Shown here in pieces: positions 28,641-37,736 of a stretch of DNA of 64,000 bases. The stretch is taken from contig JAURJQ010000003.1 in assembly GCA_030832185.1 (NCBI GenBank), forward strand, positions 148,471 through 212,470, given 5' to 3'. How positions within the stretch are numbered: the stretch's first letter is position 1; each line of letters starts with the position of its first letter. This DNA comes from Chitinophagales bacterium. Its GTDB lineage: Bacteria > Bacteroidota > Bacteroidia > Chitinophagales > JADJOU01. A model generated the notes under the pieces. It ran no database searches. It saw nothing but the letters and a program-made list of their open reading frames with translations, and was not told the origin of the DNA. The translations under genes and the position numbers were made by a program.

Positions 28641-29293
28641 TACTTATCTGTATCGGTTGATTTTTTCTTTTTCTTATTCTGTCCTACATAGTCCATAAAC
28701 TGCATCCATGCAAATGGGTTGAGAATATTATTCTGTGGCAACAGGCCTGTGCTTAGCATTAAATTATTACTATTATGTCGTGCTAAATATCCAGCCCTAT
28801 TTTCCTCTAAACTTGGCATCATACCCTCTCGTATCTGCACCCAGCGCTCATATTGAAGATTTTGGTAGGCTATGACTAGATCAGATTCTGAAATATCCAT
28901 ATCGAGCACTGCTCTCTTTAATTCTTCTACATTTTTCCATGGTACAATCACTACAGCGGCTAATCTATTAGTGTCTCTTATCATAGCTTGCGTCGCAAAA
29001 AATCGATCGCGCTTGATATTGTCAGGTATAATTAATGTGCTACGTTTAAAACCTACTGCGGAAAATTCAACCGTATCACCTCCTTTAACTACTAAAGTGA
29101 AAAAACCATCAGGTCCAGAATAAGCACTAGACCGTCTAGATTTATTTTTTATAGTTACAAATGCAACAGGCTCCACCGAATCATTGAAAGATATTAAAGT
29201 ATTACCCGAAAATTGAATGAGTTCTATATTCTTTTCTTGACTCCATAGTTGAGCAGAGAATAGCATGAAGAATAAATAGGTTATCTTTTGCAT
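28637..29293 (-). CDS. Exported protein with carboxypeptidase-regulatory-like domain
   Basis: About 218 residues, with a signal peptide (MQKITYLFFMLFSAQLWSQ). I start it at ATG 29293, because an in-frame TTG at 29314 lies inside a -7 box. Residues about 30-100 look like a CarboxypepD_reg-type beta sandwich (VEPVAFVTIKNKSRRSSAYS, GPDGFFTLVVKGGDTVEFSA, VGFKRSTLIIPD), the domain that also precedes many TonB receptors. The tail is basic (QNKKKKKSTDTDKY). Function unknown. It converges with trmN6, their stop codons overlapping. Confidence 0.75.
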   Translation of the reverse strand: MQKITYLFFMLFSAQLWSQEKNIELIQFSGNTLISFNDSVEPVAFVTIKNKSRRSSAYSGPDGFFTLVVKGGDTVEFSAVGFKRSTLIIPDNIKRDRFFATQAMIRDTNRLAAVVIVPWKNVEELKRAVLDMDISESDLVIAYQNLQYERWVQIREGMMPSLEENRAGYLARHNSNNLMLSTGLLPQNNILNPFAWMQFMDYVGQNKKKKKSTDTDKY

Positions 29294-29311
29294 ACAAATA
29301 TTTACTATAAA

Positions 29312-29319
29312 CAAAACTA
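29312..29319 (-). promoter_or_regulatory. -7 box (TAGTTTTG) of the regulatory-domain protein
   Basis: TAGTTTTG on the minus strand, ending 18 bp before the chosen ATG at 29293. Confidence 0.4.
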
Positions 29320-29345
29320 AAGTGATTAAGATTCACATCAGGGTT

Positions 29346-29383
29346 AAAAAAACAAAAGGCAACCCGCTTAGGATTGCCTTTTG
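29346..29383 (-). terminator. Rho-independent terminator after the Asp-box protein gene
   Basis: A 10-bp perfect stem (CAAAAGGCAA pairing with TTGCCTTTTG, arms 29353-29362 and 29374-29383), an 11-nt loop, then seven T on the minus strand. It ends transcription of the gene at 29406-32159. Confidence 0.9.
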
Positions 29384-29405
29384 AAGATAATTGTATTTTT
29401 TTTGA

Positions 29406-32159
29406 TTAATTTTTGACTAAAATTCTTCCTCCTACGATATTATTGCCGTCTTCTAATCTCACAATATACTGTCCACTCTGAAGACTAGTTAAATCAGTAC
29501 TTATAATATTATCTCCAGAGATTGCTCTATAAGCCATTTTCTTTACAATTCTTCCAGCCATATCATACACTGCTAGTGTATAATTAGCATTCACTTTAGA
29601 ATCAAAGCTAACATTTACATTATCAGAAGTCGGATTAGGGTAGATCTCAAACTGAATTTTTATATTATTGATGTAATCTAGTCCACTTCTCACCTTTCTC
29701 TTATAGTCACAGATAGTTGGGTCTTTCTTCGGAAAAGCGGCTCTCCAAAATCCTCTACCATGTGTACCCGCATAGAGCATAGTACATTCATCTTTGTTTA
29801 AAGAATTCACTCTCAACTTAAATACTGGTACTCTTCCTATTTCTTTATTTGCTTCTTTCCAATCTGGTGCAGCAACGCTAATATCAAATGTTTCCCATAT
29901 TCCGAATTCAGTACCAATAACTACATGTTTTTCATCATCTGGATCTATAGCACAAGTATAAACAGGCATGATAGGAAGGTTTCCTTGCTTAGCGGTAAAA
30001 CTACTACCATTGGTAGATAAAAATACCTTGGCAGTGCCCCCAAAACCTATTTGAGTCGCTACCACATAGTCTCCATTGGTCTGATGCACATAAACGCCGC
30101 CTATAGGACCAGGAGCACCAGTCATCGTTGTCCACGACAAATTAGGTCTGCGCAGACAAGGTTGGTTATTTGTGGCTAAATCCACTGGAAATGAATCAAT
30201 ATTTTTCAAAGTCGTATTTTTTCGAATACCTCCACTACCGCACATATATATGGTGCCAATATCCTTAGTTGCGTGAATACCCAGTATCGTTCCTAATCCT
30301 GGATTCTCCCAGTTGGTGAATGCTGTCGGTTTCGAAGGAATGTGCGCATTGGCTGAAATAGAATATCCACTACCCCCAAAAACAAACAAGAATGATTTTT
30401 CAACCTCATCAAACACACCTGGTGCAGTAATGACTTTTTCTACTAGACCTATTCGAGTATGAAATCCAACATTCGCAAAATTCCCTCTTTCTTCAATACA
30501 GCCAGCGGCTAATGCTTTTCTGGCACTAGTCAAATCGGTAGTTCTGGATAATGAGCCGTTATATACTGTTGTATAGGCTACTTGATAATTATTCGCTGCG
30601 GAAATGGCACAATCGAATCCATCACCACCACTAATTTCTAAAGCTATATTGTTATTTCCTCCAGTCAAGGTAATAAACTGTGTACCGTTGTCTTGAGTCC
30701 CTCCAACGAGTTCGCCATATTTATTGACAGCCATATCGTAAAACTGAGTAATATTCAAACCTGTAAATATTGGTTTCCAAGTCGAATTGGGAAAAGAGGA
30801 TAATGAATTGTATGTAATATAAGGCCCTCCATCAGTACATATGACCATAGTATCAGGATGAGTCGGATGAAAGGCGAATTCATGCTTATCTGCATGCACT
30901 AGATTTAAACCTAAGGTGGCAGGACTATTCCAGTTAGAAGCTTGCACCCATCCTAGACTTCTAGACCAACTGTATGCTTTAATAGAACCTCCTAAGAAAA
31001 TTTTGTCATCATCTCTTGGATGAACAGTTAGGCACAAATCATAAAATCCTTGACAACCTAATGTGGAGCAAAGCGGACTAAAGCTAGCATCAGATCTACC
31101 AATCAACTCCCAAGTAGCTCCACCATCAATGGAGCGTATGACATATTTTAAATCGCCACCGTTGCTACCCGTGATGCCGCAAGCATATAGTTTTAATGGA
31201 TCGGTAGTCGAAACAGCAATTCGGACATGTTGGTTGCCATTGGCCGTCCATTCTGGTCTATTTCCTATCAAGTCAGTGAAAGATGTTCCACCATTGTTAG
31301 ACTTGAATACCTTTCCACTCCATGCAGCATATATGGTCCCATCTGATGCAAACTTAATTTGTGCTATAGGCACACTAGGCACAGAAGAGGACTTTACCCA
31401 TGTACTCCCACCATCTTTTGATACCTGCATACCATTAGATGTAGCGGCAAATATAATGTCATTATCGAGTGGGTCGCCAGCTATATCTATTATTTGTCGG
31501 AAATCTAGATTCTGATTAACAGAAGTAGTTGAGATACCTTTAATTGTTGAAGTTAAATGCACCCAATCATCTTCGTTTGCCTTTTTCTTATATATACCAT
31601 TGCCGTAAAATTGAGATCCATAACTGCCACCTGGAGCGTTTCCCCAATATTCACCTGTTCCAACATATATATCGCCATCTTTGGTCTGAGTCATACAGCC
31701 TATTGGCATTATTTTGAATACATCGGCCATGTCTTTTACTGGTTTCCAGTTGTGGCCTAAATCATCAGAGACAAACATTCCTCCTGAGACTCCTCCACAA
31801 TAGACTCTGCTTTCCTTGGTTTTATCAAAAATAAATCCACGTGTTCTACCTCCAACTTGATTAGGACCTTGAGATTCCCATTTTAATTCTTCTCCACGTG
31901 AAGATAATCTAGAACTAGATAAGGTCTCTATTTCAGCTATGGCTTTATAGTAATCATTTTCATCTACCTTACCAGTGATCACATTGCGGAGTTGATTTGC
32001 ACGCTCTTCGGCACGACCTTGAATTTTAGATTCTAAAGGCATTTTCTTGGACTTTTTATATGAAGCCATGTATTCAAAGCTCATCATGGGTTCTTTGGCT
32101 ACGAACCCGACCAAAAGAAGGAATAAAAATGAAAATAATACTAGGTTAAAATTTTTCAT
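29406..32159 (-). CDS. Secreted Asp-box (BNR/sortilin-like) beta-propeller protein with T9SS sorting domain
   Basis: About 917 residues. Start is ATG 32159; a GTG two codons earlier is possible. After the signal sequence comes a run of Asp-box repeats: SDDLGHNWKP, SKDGGSTWVK, SNNGGTSFTD and SIDGGATWEL. These mark a multi-bladed propeller as in sialidases or sortilin. The segment GPNQVGGRTRGFIFD near residue 90 is a common start of this architecture in Bacteroidota. The C-terminus carries a type A sorting domain (IYPNPTSDNVNVSF to RILVKN). No catalytic residues were identified, so an adhesive or glycan-binding role is as likely as hydrolysis. Confidence 0.88.
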   Translation of the reverse strand: MKNFNLVLFSFLFLLLVGFVAKEPMMSFEYMASYKKSKKMPLESKIQGRAEERANQLRNVITGKVDENDYYKAIAEIETLSSSRLSSRGEELKWESQGPNQVGGRTRGFIFDKTKESRVYCGGVSGGMFVSDDLGHNWKPVKDMADVFKIMPIGCMTQTKDGDIYVGTGEYWGNAPGGSYGSQFYGNGIYKKKANEDDWVHLTSTIKGISTTSVNQNLDFRQIIDIAGDPLDNDIIFAATSNGMQVSKDGGSTWVKSSSVPSVPIAQIKFASDGTIYAAWSGKVFKSNNGGTSFTDLIGNRPEWTANGNQHVRIAVSTTDPLKLYACGITGSNGGDLKYVIRSIDGGATWELIGRSDASFSPLCSTLGCQGFYDLCLTVHPRDDDKIFLGGSIKAYSWSRSLGWVQASNWNSPATLGLNLVHADKHEFAFHPTHPDTMVICTDGGPYITYNSLSSFPNSTWKPIFTGLNITQFYDMAVNKYGELVGGTQDNGTQFITLTGGNNNIALEISGGDGFDCAISAANNYQVAYTTVYNGSLSRTTDLTSARKALAAGCIEERGNFANVGFHTRIGLVEKVITAPGVFDEVEKSFLFVFGGSGYSISANAHIPSKPTAFTNWENPGLGTILGIHATKDIGTIYMCGSGGIRKNTTLKNIDSFPVDLATNNQPCLRRPNLSWTTMTGAPGPIGGVYVHQTNGDYVVATQIGFGGTAKVFLSTNGSSFTAKQGNLPIMPVYTCAIDPDDEKHVVIGTEFGIWETFDISVAAPDWKEANKEIGRVPVFKLRVNSLNKDECTMLYAGTHGRGFWRAAFPKKDPTICDYKRKVRSGLDYINNIKIQFEIYPNPTSDNVNVSFDSKVNANYTLAVYDMAGRIVKKMAYRAISGDNIISTDLTSLQSGQYIVRLEDGNNIVGGRILVKN

Positions 32160-32183
32160 AAACACATTAATTTTTTTCTAATA

Positions 32184-32191
32184 CAAAGCTA
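32184..32191 (-). promoter_or_regulatory. Proximal -7 box (TAGCTTTG) of the Asp-box protein gene
   Basis: TAGCTTTG on the minus strand, 24 bp before the ATG. A second match lies 21 bp further upstream. Confidence 0.4.
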
Positions 32192-32204
32192 ATTTTAAAA
32201 GTAT

Positions 32205-32212
32205 CAAAGATA
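32205..32212 (-). promoter_or_regulatory. Distal -7 box (TATCTTTG) of the Asp-box protein gene
   Basis: TATCTTTG on the minus strand, offset 21 bp from the proximal box. It could be a second promoter. Confidence 0.35.
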
Positions 32213-32291
32213 AAACTTTTTTTTCAACATTAATTTTTTTCTAAAGGATTTGCTACTTTTTTTAAAGTATTTTGTACCTTAACAAAAAAGT

Positions 32292-32843
32292 CTATTGAGA
32301 AGGAGTTTTTACAAGCTGAATGATGCAGAAAATGGAATAATTCAGAATATCTTGATAATTTGAATAGGCGCCTTCGGATATGATGGTAGATCCTTGATTG
32401 TCTTCTATTTGTTTTATTCTTAATAGCTTAGCTAAAATAATATCTGTCATGGATGAAACTCTCATATCGCGCCATACCTCTCCATAATCTGTATTTTTTC
32501 TGGTAAGTAAATCAAGGGTATCCTTCACGATCATATCATAGTTAGATTTTAATTGATCAAACTGCATAGACTCTAATTTATCTTCCTTATTAGTGGCTAT
32601 GATCATAGCCATGATACAATAATTAATAATACTATGAAACTCATCTTCTTGGCTATCACCAATGATATTCTGCTGAGATTCTTGGATATTACGGATACGT
32701 TTAGCTTTGATAAAAATCTGATCTGTCAGCGAACTCAATCGCATGATGGTCCATGACATACCATAGTCTTTATTTTTCTTTAGAAAAACTTCTTGACAGT
32801 TGGCTATAATATTTTTAAAAGAGCTAATAGTAGAACTTTCCAT
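32292..32843 (-). CDS. DUF1599 family protein with two copies of its core motif
   Basis: About 183 residues, cytoplasmic. The start is ATG 32843, because the in-frame TTG at 32861 is part of the TACATTTG -7 box. Two halves share a pattern: KNKDYGMSW, RLSSLTDQIFIKAKRI (about residues 30-60) and KNTDYGEVW, RVSSMTDIILAKLLRI (about 120-150). DUF1599 proteins are related to domains linked with nucleotide modification, but no activity is established. It diverges from folP, an arrangement found in other Bacteroidota. Confidence 0.85.
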   Translation of the reverse strand: MESSTISSFKNIIANCQEVFLKKNKDYGMSWTIMRLSSLTDQIFIKAKRIRNIQESQQNIIGDSQEDEFHSIINYCIMAMIIATNKEDKLESMQFDQLKSNYDMIVKDTLDLLTRKNTDYGEVWRDMRVSSMTDIILAKLLRIKQIEDNQGSTIISEGAYSNYQDILNYSIFCIIQLVKTPSQ

Positions 32844-32858
32844 ACTAATTTTAGACTG

Positions 32859-32866
32859 CAAATGTA
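32859..32866 (-). promoter_or_regulatory. -7 box (TACATTTG) of the DUF1599 gene
   Basis: TACATTTG on the minus strand, 15 bp before the chosen ATG at 32843. Confidence 0.5.
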
Positions 32867-32942
32867 CATAAAATTATCTTCGTCTTATCCAAAACAGCTA
32901 AATAAAAGTAATGAGGAGAAATATAAATGAAAAATTAATCCT

Positions 32943-32950
32943 TACATTTG
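32943..32950 (+). promoter_or_regulatory. -7 box (TACATTTG) of folP
   Basis: TACATTTG, 34 bp before the folP ATG and identical to the divergent box of the DUF1599 gene. Confidence 0.5.
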
Positions 32951-32984
32951 TGCAGCAGCTTATTCACTCTCATATCATGAATCA

Positions 32985-33833
32985 ATGAACCTAAATAAAA
33001 AAGTCCATTCGCTCAATATTAAAGGTAAATTATGGTCAATAGATCAACCTAAGGTTATGGGGATCTTGAACTTGACGCCAGATTCATTTTATGATGGTGG
33101 ACAGCTGCTAAGTCAAAAAGCGATTTTGAAACATATAGAAAATATGTTATTGGATAATGCTGATATTATAGATATTGGTGCTATGAGTTCTAGGCCTTTT
33201 AGTCAGGAATTGAGCGAAAAAGAAGAATTGTTTAGACTTCGCGGCGCATTATCGGACATTATTAAGGAATTTCCTCAAACAATATTTAGCATAGACACCT
33301 ACAGAAGTACAGTAGCTAATTATGCACTCGATCAAGGGGTATCAATTATTAACGATATTACGGCAGGTACTAAAGATGAGCATATTTTAGACGTAGCTAA
33401 AAAATTCAATGCAACTTATATAGCTATGCATATGAAGGGTAGCCCCGTCAATATGCAGGATAACCCGAATTATGAGAATATCATAACAGAGATTCTTTAT
33501 TTCTTTAGTCAACAATTACACATAATACAAAAAATAGGAATATCGGACATTATCCTAGATGTGGGATTTGGATTTGGTAAAACAATGTCCGATAATTACA
33601 AGCTACTTAAACATTTAGCTATTTTTCAGGAGTTTGATTGTCCTATTTTAGTGGGCTTATCTAGAAAAAGTATGATATATAAATGTCTAGATAGTACTCC
33701 ACAAGAAGCATTGAATGGAACCAGTGCCTTGCATTTTGAAGCATTGAGAAATGGAGCAAAAATACTGAGAGTGCATGATGTGAAAGAGGCAGTAGAAGTC
33801 GTGAAACTATATCGGGAATATGAAAAAGCATAG
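32985..33833 (+). CDS. folP: Dihydropteroate synthase FolP
   Basis: Condenses 6-hydroxymethyl-dihydropterin pyrophosphate with p-aminobenzoate; the sulfonamide target. It has 282 residues forming a TIM barrel. Signatures: MGILNLTPDSFYDGG (about 25-39), DIGAMSSRPFS, SIDTYRSTVA, INDITAGT, MHMKGSP, DVGFGFGKT and VGLSRKSMI. The usual DIGGESTRP segment reads DIGAMSSRP, a variation seen in Bacteroidota. Confidence 0.96.
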   Translation: MNLNKKVHSLNIKGKLWSIDQPKVMGILNLTPDSFYDGGQLLSQKAILKHIENMLLDNADIIDIGAMSSRPFSQELSEKEELFRLRGALSDIIKEFPQTIFSIDTYRSTVANYALDQGVSIINDITAGTKDEHILDVAKKFNATYIAMHMKGSPVNMQDNPNYENIITEILYFFSQQLHIIQKIGISDIILDVGFGFGKTMSDNYKLLKHLAIFQEFDCPILVGLSRKSMIYKCLDSTPQEALNGTSALHFEALRNGAKILRVHDVKEAVEVVKLYREYEKA

Positions 33834-33928
33834 TTCGCTTGGGATATTCTTCCACACTGGGTTAATACTAGAATATTGGCCTTGAGGTCCAGGCAGAGCA
33901 ACAAAATTTATAAATAAAATTTTTCCCT

Positions 33929-33936
33929 TACCTTTG
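33929..33936 (+). promoter_or_regulatory. -7 box (TACCTTTG) of ychF
   Basis: TACCTTTG, 32 bp before the ychF ATG. Confidence 0.5.
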
Positions 33937-33968
33937 TAGCCTTAGCTAACAAAATATACAACGATAAG

Positions 33969-35069
33969 ATGGGATTAAAATGTGGTATCGTAGGATTACC
34001 TAATGTAGGAAAATCAACTATTTTCAACGCTTTAACAAATGCCAAGGCACAAGCTGCTAACTTTCCATTCTGTACCATAGAGCCGAATGTAGGAGTTATT
34101 ACAGTTCCAGATCAGCGATTGACCAAGATTTCAGAAATAGTCATTCCAGAAAAATTAGTACCGACTACAGTAGAAATAGTAGATATTGCAGGGCTTGTAA
34201 AAGGCGCTAGTAAAGGAGAAGGTCTTGGGAATCAATTTCTAGGTAATATAAAGGAAACAGATGCTATTTTGCATGTGGTCAGATGCTTTGAAGATGGCAA
34301 TGTGATCCATGTAGACGGAAGTGTCAATCCAGTTCGAGACAAAGAAGTTATAGATATTGAACTGCAGCTAAAAGATTTAGAAACGGTCACTAAAACTATG
34401 CAGAAATATGAAAAGCAAGCGAAAGTAGGTAGCGACAAACAAGCCATTCAGGCTATGGAACTTCTTCATTTATATAAAAAATGCCTCGAGGATGGTCGAT
34501 CTGCTAGAACTATATCAGTGCGAGAGGATCAAGAATGGGTTGTTAAATCACTTAATTTATTGACTAACAAGCCTATCCTCTACGTTTGTAATGTAGAGGA
34601 AGCATCGGCTAAGACAGGAAATGCTCATGTAGATGCGCTTAAGAATGCAGTTAAGGATGAAAATGCGGAAGTACTCATCATCAGTGCGGCAATAGAGGCG
34701 GATATAGCACAATTAGAGAGCTTCGACGACAGAAAATCATTCCTTTCTGATTTAGGGCTTGAGCAATCTGGGGTGGAGCAACTTATTCAGAAATCGTATT
34801 CACTCCTCCATTTAATAACCTATTTCACTGCAGGTGTAAAAGAAGTTAGAGCGTGGACAATTCATACGGGTGATACTGCGCCTCAAGCTGCTGGGGTCAT
34901 ACATTCCGACTTTGAAAAAGGCTTTATACGCGCAGAGGTCATAGCCTATAATGATTTTATAACACTAGGGGGAGAATCTAAAGTGAAGGAAGCAGGGAAA
35001 TTAAGAGTAGAAGGTAAAGAATATATCGTCAAAGATGGAGATATCATGCACTTTAGATTTAATGTATAG
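33969..35069 (+). CDS. ychF: YchF/Ola1-type ribosome-associated ATPase
   Basis: A 366-residue P-loop protein of the OBG superfamily that prefers ATP. P-loop GLPNVGKST (9-17), switch-region DIAGLVKGASKGEGLGNQFL, and the G4 site CNVEE, in which NxxE replaces NKxD as usual for YchF. A coiled-coil insert and the C-terminal TGS domain (AWTIHTGDTAPQAAGVIHSD, FEKGFIRAEV) complete it. Linked to ribosome function and stress in E. coli. Confidence 0.97.
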   Translation: MGLKCGIVGLPNVGKSTIFNALTNAKAQAANFPFCTIEPNVGVITVPDQRLTKISEIVIPEKLVPTTVEIVDIAGLVKGASKGEGLGNQFLGNIKETDAILHVVRCFEDGNVIHVDGSVNPVRDKEVIDIELQLKDLETVTKTMQKYEKQAKVGSDKQAIQAMELLHLYKKCLEDGRSARTISVREDQEWVVKSLNLLTNKPILYVCNVEEASAKTGNAHVDALKNAVKDENAEVLIISAAIEADIAQLESFDDRKSFLSDLGLEQSGVEQLIQKSYSLLHLITYFTAGVKEVRAWTIHTGDTAPQAAGVIHSDFEKGFIRAEVIAYNDFITLGGESKVKEAGKLRVEGKEYIVKDGDIMHFRFNV

Positions 35070-35093
35070 TATGCTAGCATTGACTTTCAGACG

Positions 35094-36125
35094 TTGAATA
35101 CAATCAGAAATTTTTGGAACAAACATAAAAAGATAAACCTATTTATCCTAAAGCTGCTATTAGCTTTCATTCTATTTTATAATTTATACTCAAAGTTTTC
35201 AGAGGAAGGTTTTTATGATACCTATCTATTGTTTAAACAGGAATTTTCTCCAAATAAACTTTATTTCCTTGGCTTCGCAATTATCTTGACCTTTTTTAAC
35301 TGGGGTTTTGAAACATTGAAATATTACCTTTGTGTGCAGCGAGTGGAGAAAATTAGCTACTGGAAAGCCTATAGAGGTATTTTATATGGCAATGCTCTTA
35401 ATCTTATATTTCCAGCTAGTATAGGTGAACTTACAGGGAGGCCCTTAGTCTTAAAAGAAGAAAATCGAGTCAACGGTTCAGGAGTAGCATACTATGTATC
35501 TATTGTACAGAAGGTAGCCTCCCCTTTGGTTGGCTTATTATTTCTATTATATGCACATTATCATGGTTTTTTATCTACTGAAAAGCTCAGTTTCATGCAT
35601 CTAGGTTTATCTATAGCAGGCATTATTAGCATGATTTCTGTTATAGATGTTATCTTTTGGCTATTTATGTATTTGAAGCCCGAAATCATGATTGTATGGC
35701 TAGCTAAGGTCAAATCTTTACGAAAAATATTCGAGTCAATAGGTGAATTTCTCCACTATAATCTTCTTACGAAACTAAGCTTATTAGGCATTGGGGCCTT
35801 CCGTTTTCTGATATTTGTTACTCAGTATTGGCTTCTTATGTTTATCTTTTTCAGTGAGTTTCCTTATTTTGAATTTTATATTCTCTGTGGAGTATATTTT
35901 TTAGCACAATTTGTAATACCTTCTATGGGAGCCCTAGATGTGGGTATTAGAGCTAATTTGGTACTTTTCGTTTTTAGTCTATATACCAAAAACTTTGTTC
36001 AGCTAATGGCTGTGAATTATTTAATATGGATTATAAACCTTCTTATTCCCTCACTTTTTGGTTTTTATCTGATGCGTAAAACCATCAATCCATTTTTTGC
36101 AAAGAAAGATATACAGGAAAATTAA
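35094..36125 (+). CDS. Flippase-like / LPG synthase transmembrane-domain family protein
   Basis: A 343-residue integral membrane protein with about eight hydrophobic segments, of the lysylphosphatidylglycerol synthase transmembrane (UPF0104-like) family. No C-terminal aminoacyl-transferase domain is present, so it matches stand-alone members thought to move or modify lipids. Family-like segments: GNALNLIFPASIGELTGRPL and FVIPSMGALDVGIRA. Start is TTG, 24 bp after ychF. Its stop overlaps that of the convergent glycosyltransferase by 4 bp. Confidence 0.82.
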   Translation: MNTIRNFWNKHKKINLFILKLLLAFILFYNLYSKFSEEGFYDTYLLFKQEFSPNKLYFLGFAIILTFFNWGFETLKYYLCVQRVEKISYWKAYRGILYGNALNLIFPASIGELTGRPLVLKEENRVNGSGVAYYVSIVQKVASPLVGLLFLLYAHYHGFLSTEKLSFMHLGLSIAGIISMISVIDVIFWLFMYLKPEIMIVWLAKVKSLRKIFESIGEFLHYNLLTKLSLLGIGAFRFLIFVTQYWLLMFIFFSEFPYFEFYILCGVYFLAQFVIPSMGALDVGIRANLVLFVFSLYTKNFVQLMAVNYLIWIINLLIPSLFGFYLMRKTINPFFAKKDIQEN

Positions 36126-37726
36126 TTCTTTTGCACTCGTTCTGCGATAAAATAAGTGTCAACAACACCTCTATCGCTTATCCAGCCGTATATTGGGCTT
36201 AATTTAAAAGAATCGCTTATAACAGTTAAGGAGTGAAAATTTCTACGTTGAATCATAAATAGTTCATGAGAAGAATATTGCAGTGAATCTTGGGTACATT
36301 GATCATAATTTTCTCTATCGGCTGTCTGGAATTTGAAACCAGACCAAGCTAGATAGACAGGTAAGCTAGACATAGAATAGTCACTAGAAAAGAATACATG
36401 TTTAGATGCACTATTAAGCTTAACTAATCTTTCTGCAATAAGCTTTGGAAATCGTCGAGTAGGTTCGAAGGCCGGTATAGCTATGCCCCAAGCTATGAAA
36501 TTAAGGCCAAGAGCAAAGCCTAATGCTAATTCTGGAAGGCGATTTTTTAAAAACTTGAGCCTAGATGAAAGCCAATAGAGGAGACCAAAAAGAAAGAAAA
36601 AACAAGCTAAGACGAAAGCTATAAACTGCATATTGTCATATGGAATCCTGTCTCTATAGATCAAAATGCCAAATGCCAGTAGTATCCATAAACTGGCCCA
36701 AGAATCTCTAGAAAGTTTAGAAATTGTGATTTTCTCTTCTTTAAATGCTAATACAGTTTTGGCTATGTAAGTACACCATATAGGAATAACAGCAAAAGCA
36801 TAAGAAGGTAATTTACTGCGAATTATCTCATAAAAAATCCAGCCAAAAAGCAGCCAACCAAACTGAAATAAGAGTGTATCAGAATTGTGTTTTCGAATGG
36901 TGTCTTTAACTAAATTTTTTAACGAAAGAGGGATAAAAAGAAACCAAGGTAGAAAACATAAAATAAATACAAGCAGATAATATCCTATAAAACCTGTCTG
37001 TCCATAGATAGTTTCTGAAGTTCTTTTTAAAATATACCAGTCCATCCACCAATTAAAAAATTTACCACCATCTAACAGCCAGGTGCCATAAGCCCATACA
37101 GAAAATGGTATTATTCCAATAATACTTATTAGGAAGAGTTTTAAAAATAGCTTTTTTCGCTGACCGAAAATAAACGACATTAATATTGCTCCACATACCG
37201 GAATAAAAATTGGCGGACCTTTGAGCAGCGCTCCAGATGCAATAAAGATTAACAGACTTACTAACCATTTAGGATGGTCTTCTTTAAGATAGGAATGTAT
37301 ACTAAAATAGCTGCCCATAAAACAGAGGAGCAGACTAGCATCCGTTAAGCTAATCTTTCCATATAGCGGCATAAGTAAACTGCCCATAAATACGTAACTA
37401 GCCCATAGAGCCATATTTTTTGAATATAAACGTAATGTAAAAAAATAAATAAGAAACACACATAATAAAATAGCGATAGCAGATGGTAATCGTGTGGCGA
37501 ATTCATTATATCCGAATACCTTGTATGAACCGGCTATCAACCAAAAATGTAATGGAGGCTTTCTGTGTGGCCAGCTCCATTCAAAATCAGGTATCAAATA
37601 CTGTTCCTTCTCCACCATATTATAGGCAAATCCAGCATAGGCTGCCTCATCCTGCTCCCATAGTGCCAGACTATCATTATTAATAAATAACAGTAAGGAA
37701 AATAAAACTAGGATTAAATACTTCAC
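36122..37726 (-). CDS. GT39/ArnT-like membrane glycosyltransferase
   Basis: A 534-residue multi-pass protein of the dolichyl-phosphate-mannose mannosyltransferase superfamily. The acidic motif in the first periplasmic loop, LWEQDEAAYAGFA (Asp26-Glu27), and the nearby HRKPPLHFWL are hallmarks of ArnT/GT39-type (GT-C) enzymes that use polyprenyl-phosphate sugars. A soluble domain of about 110 residues follows the last helix. The acceptor, lipid or protein, is unknown. It lies 10 bp after the APC transporter, probably in one transcript. Confidence 0.88.
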   Translation of the reverse strand: MKYLILVLFSLLLFINNDSLALWEQDEAAYAGFAYNMVEKEQYLIPDFEWSWPHRKPPLHFWLIAGSYKVFGYNEFATRLPSAIAILLCVFLIYFFTLRLYSKNMALWASYVFMGSLLMPLYGKISLTDASLLLCFMGSYFSIHSYLKEDHPKWLVSLLIFIASGALLKGPPIFIPVCGAILMSFIFGQRKKLFLKLFLISIIGIIPFSVWAYGTWLLDGGKFFNWWMDWYILKRTSETIYGQTGFIGYYLLVFILCFLPWFLFIPLSLKNLVKDTIRKHNSDTLLFQFGWLLFGWIFYEIIRSKLPSYAFAVIPIWCTYIAKTVLAFKEEKITISKLSRDSWASLWILLAFGILIYRDRIPYDNMQFIAFVLACFFFLFGLLYWLSSRLKFLKNRLPELALGFALGLNFIAWGIAIPAFEPTRRFPKLIAERLVKLNSASKHVFFSSDYSMSSLPVYLAWSGFKFQTADRENYDQCTQDSLQYSSHELFMIQRRNFHSLTVISDSFKLSPIYGWISDRGVVDTYFIAERVQKN

Positions 37727-37736
37727 AAGAATATTT

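Noticed and set aside
33844..33876. Hairpin ATATTCT...AGAATAT after folP
   Set aside because: Only 7 bp with a 19-nt loop and no T-tract; expected by chance in AT-rich DNA.
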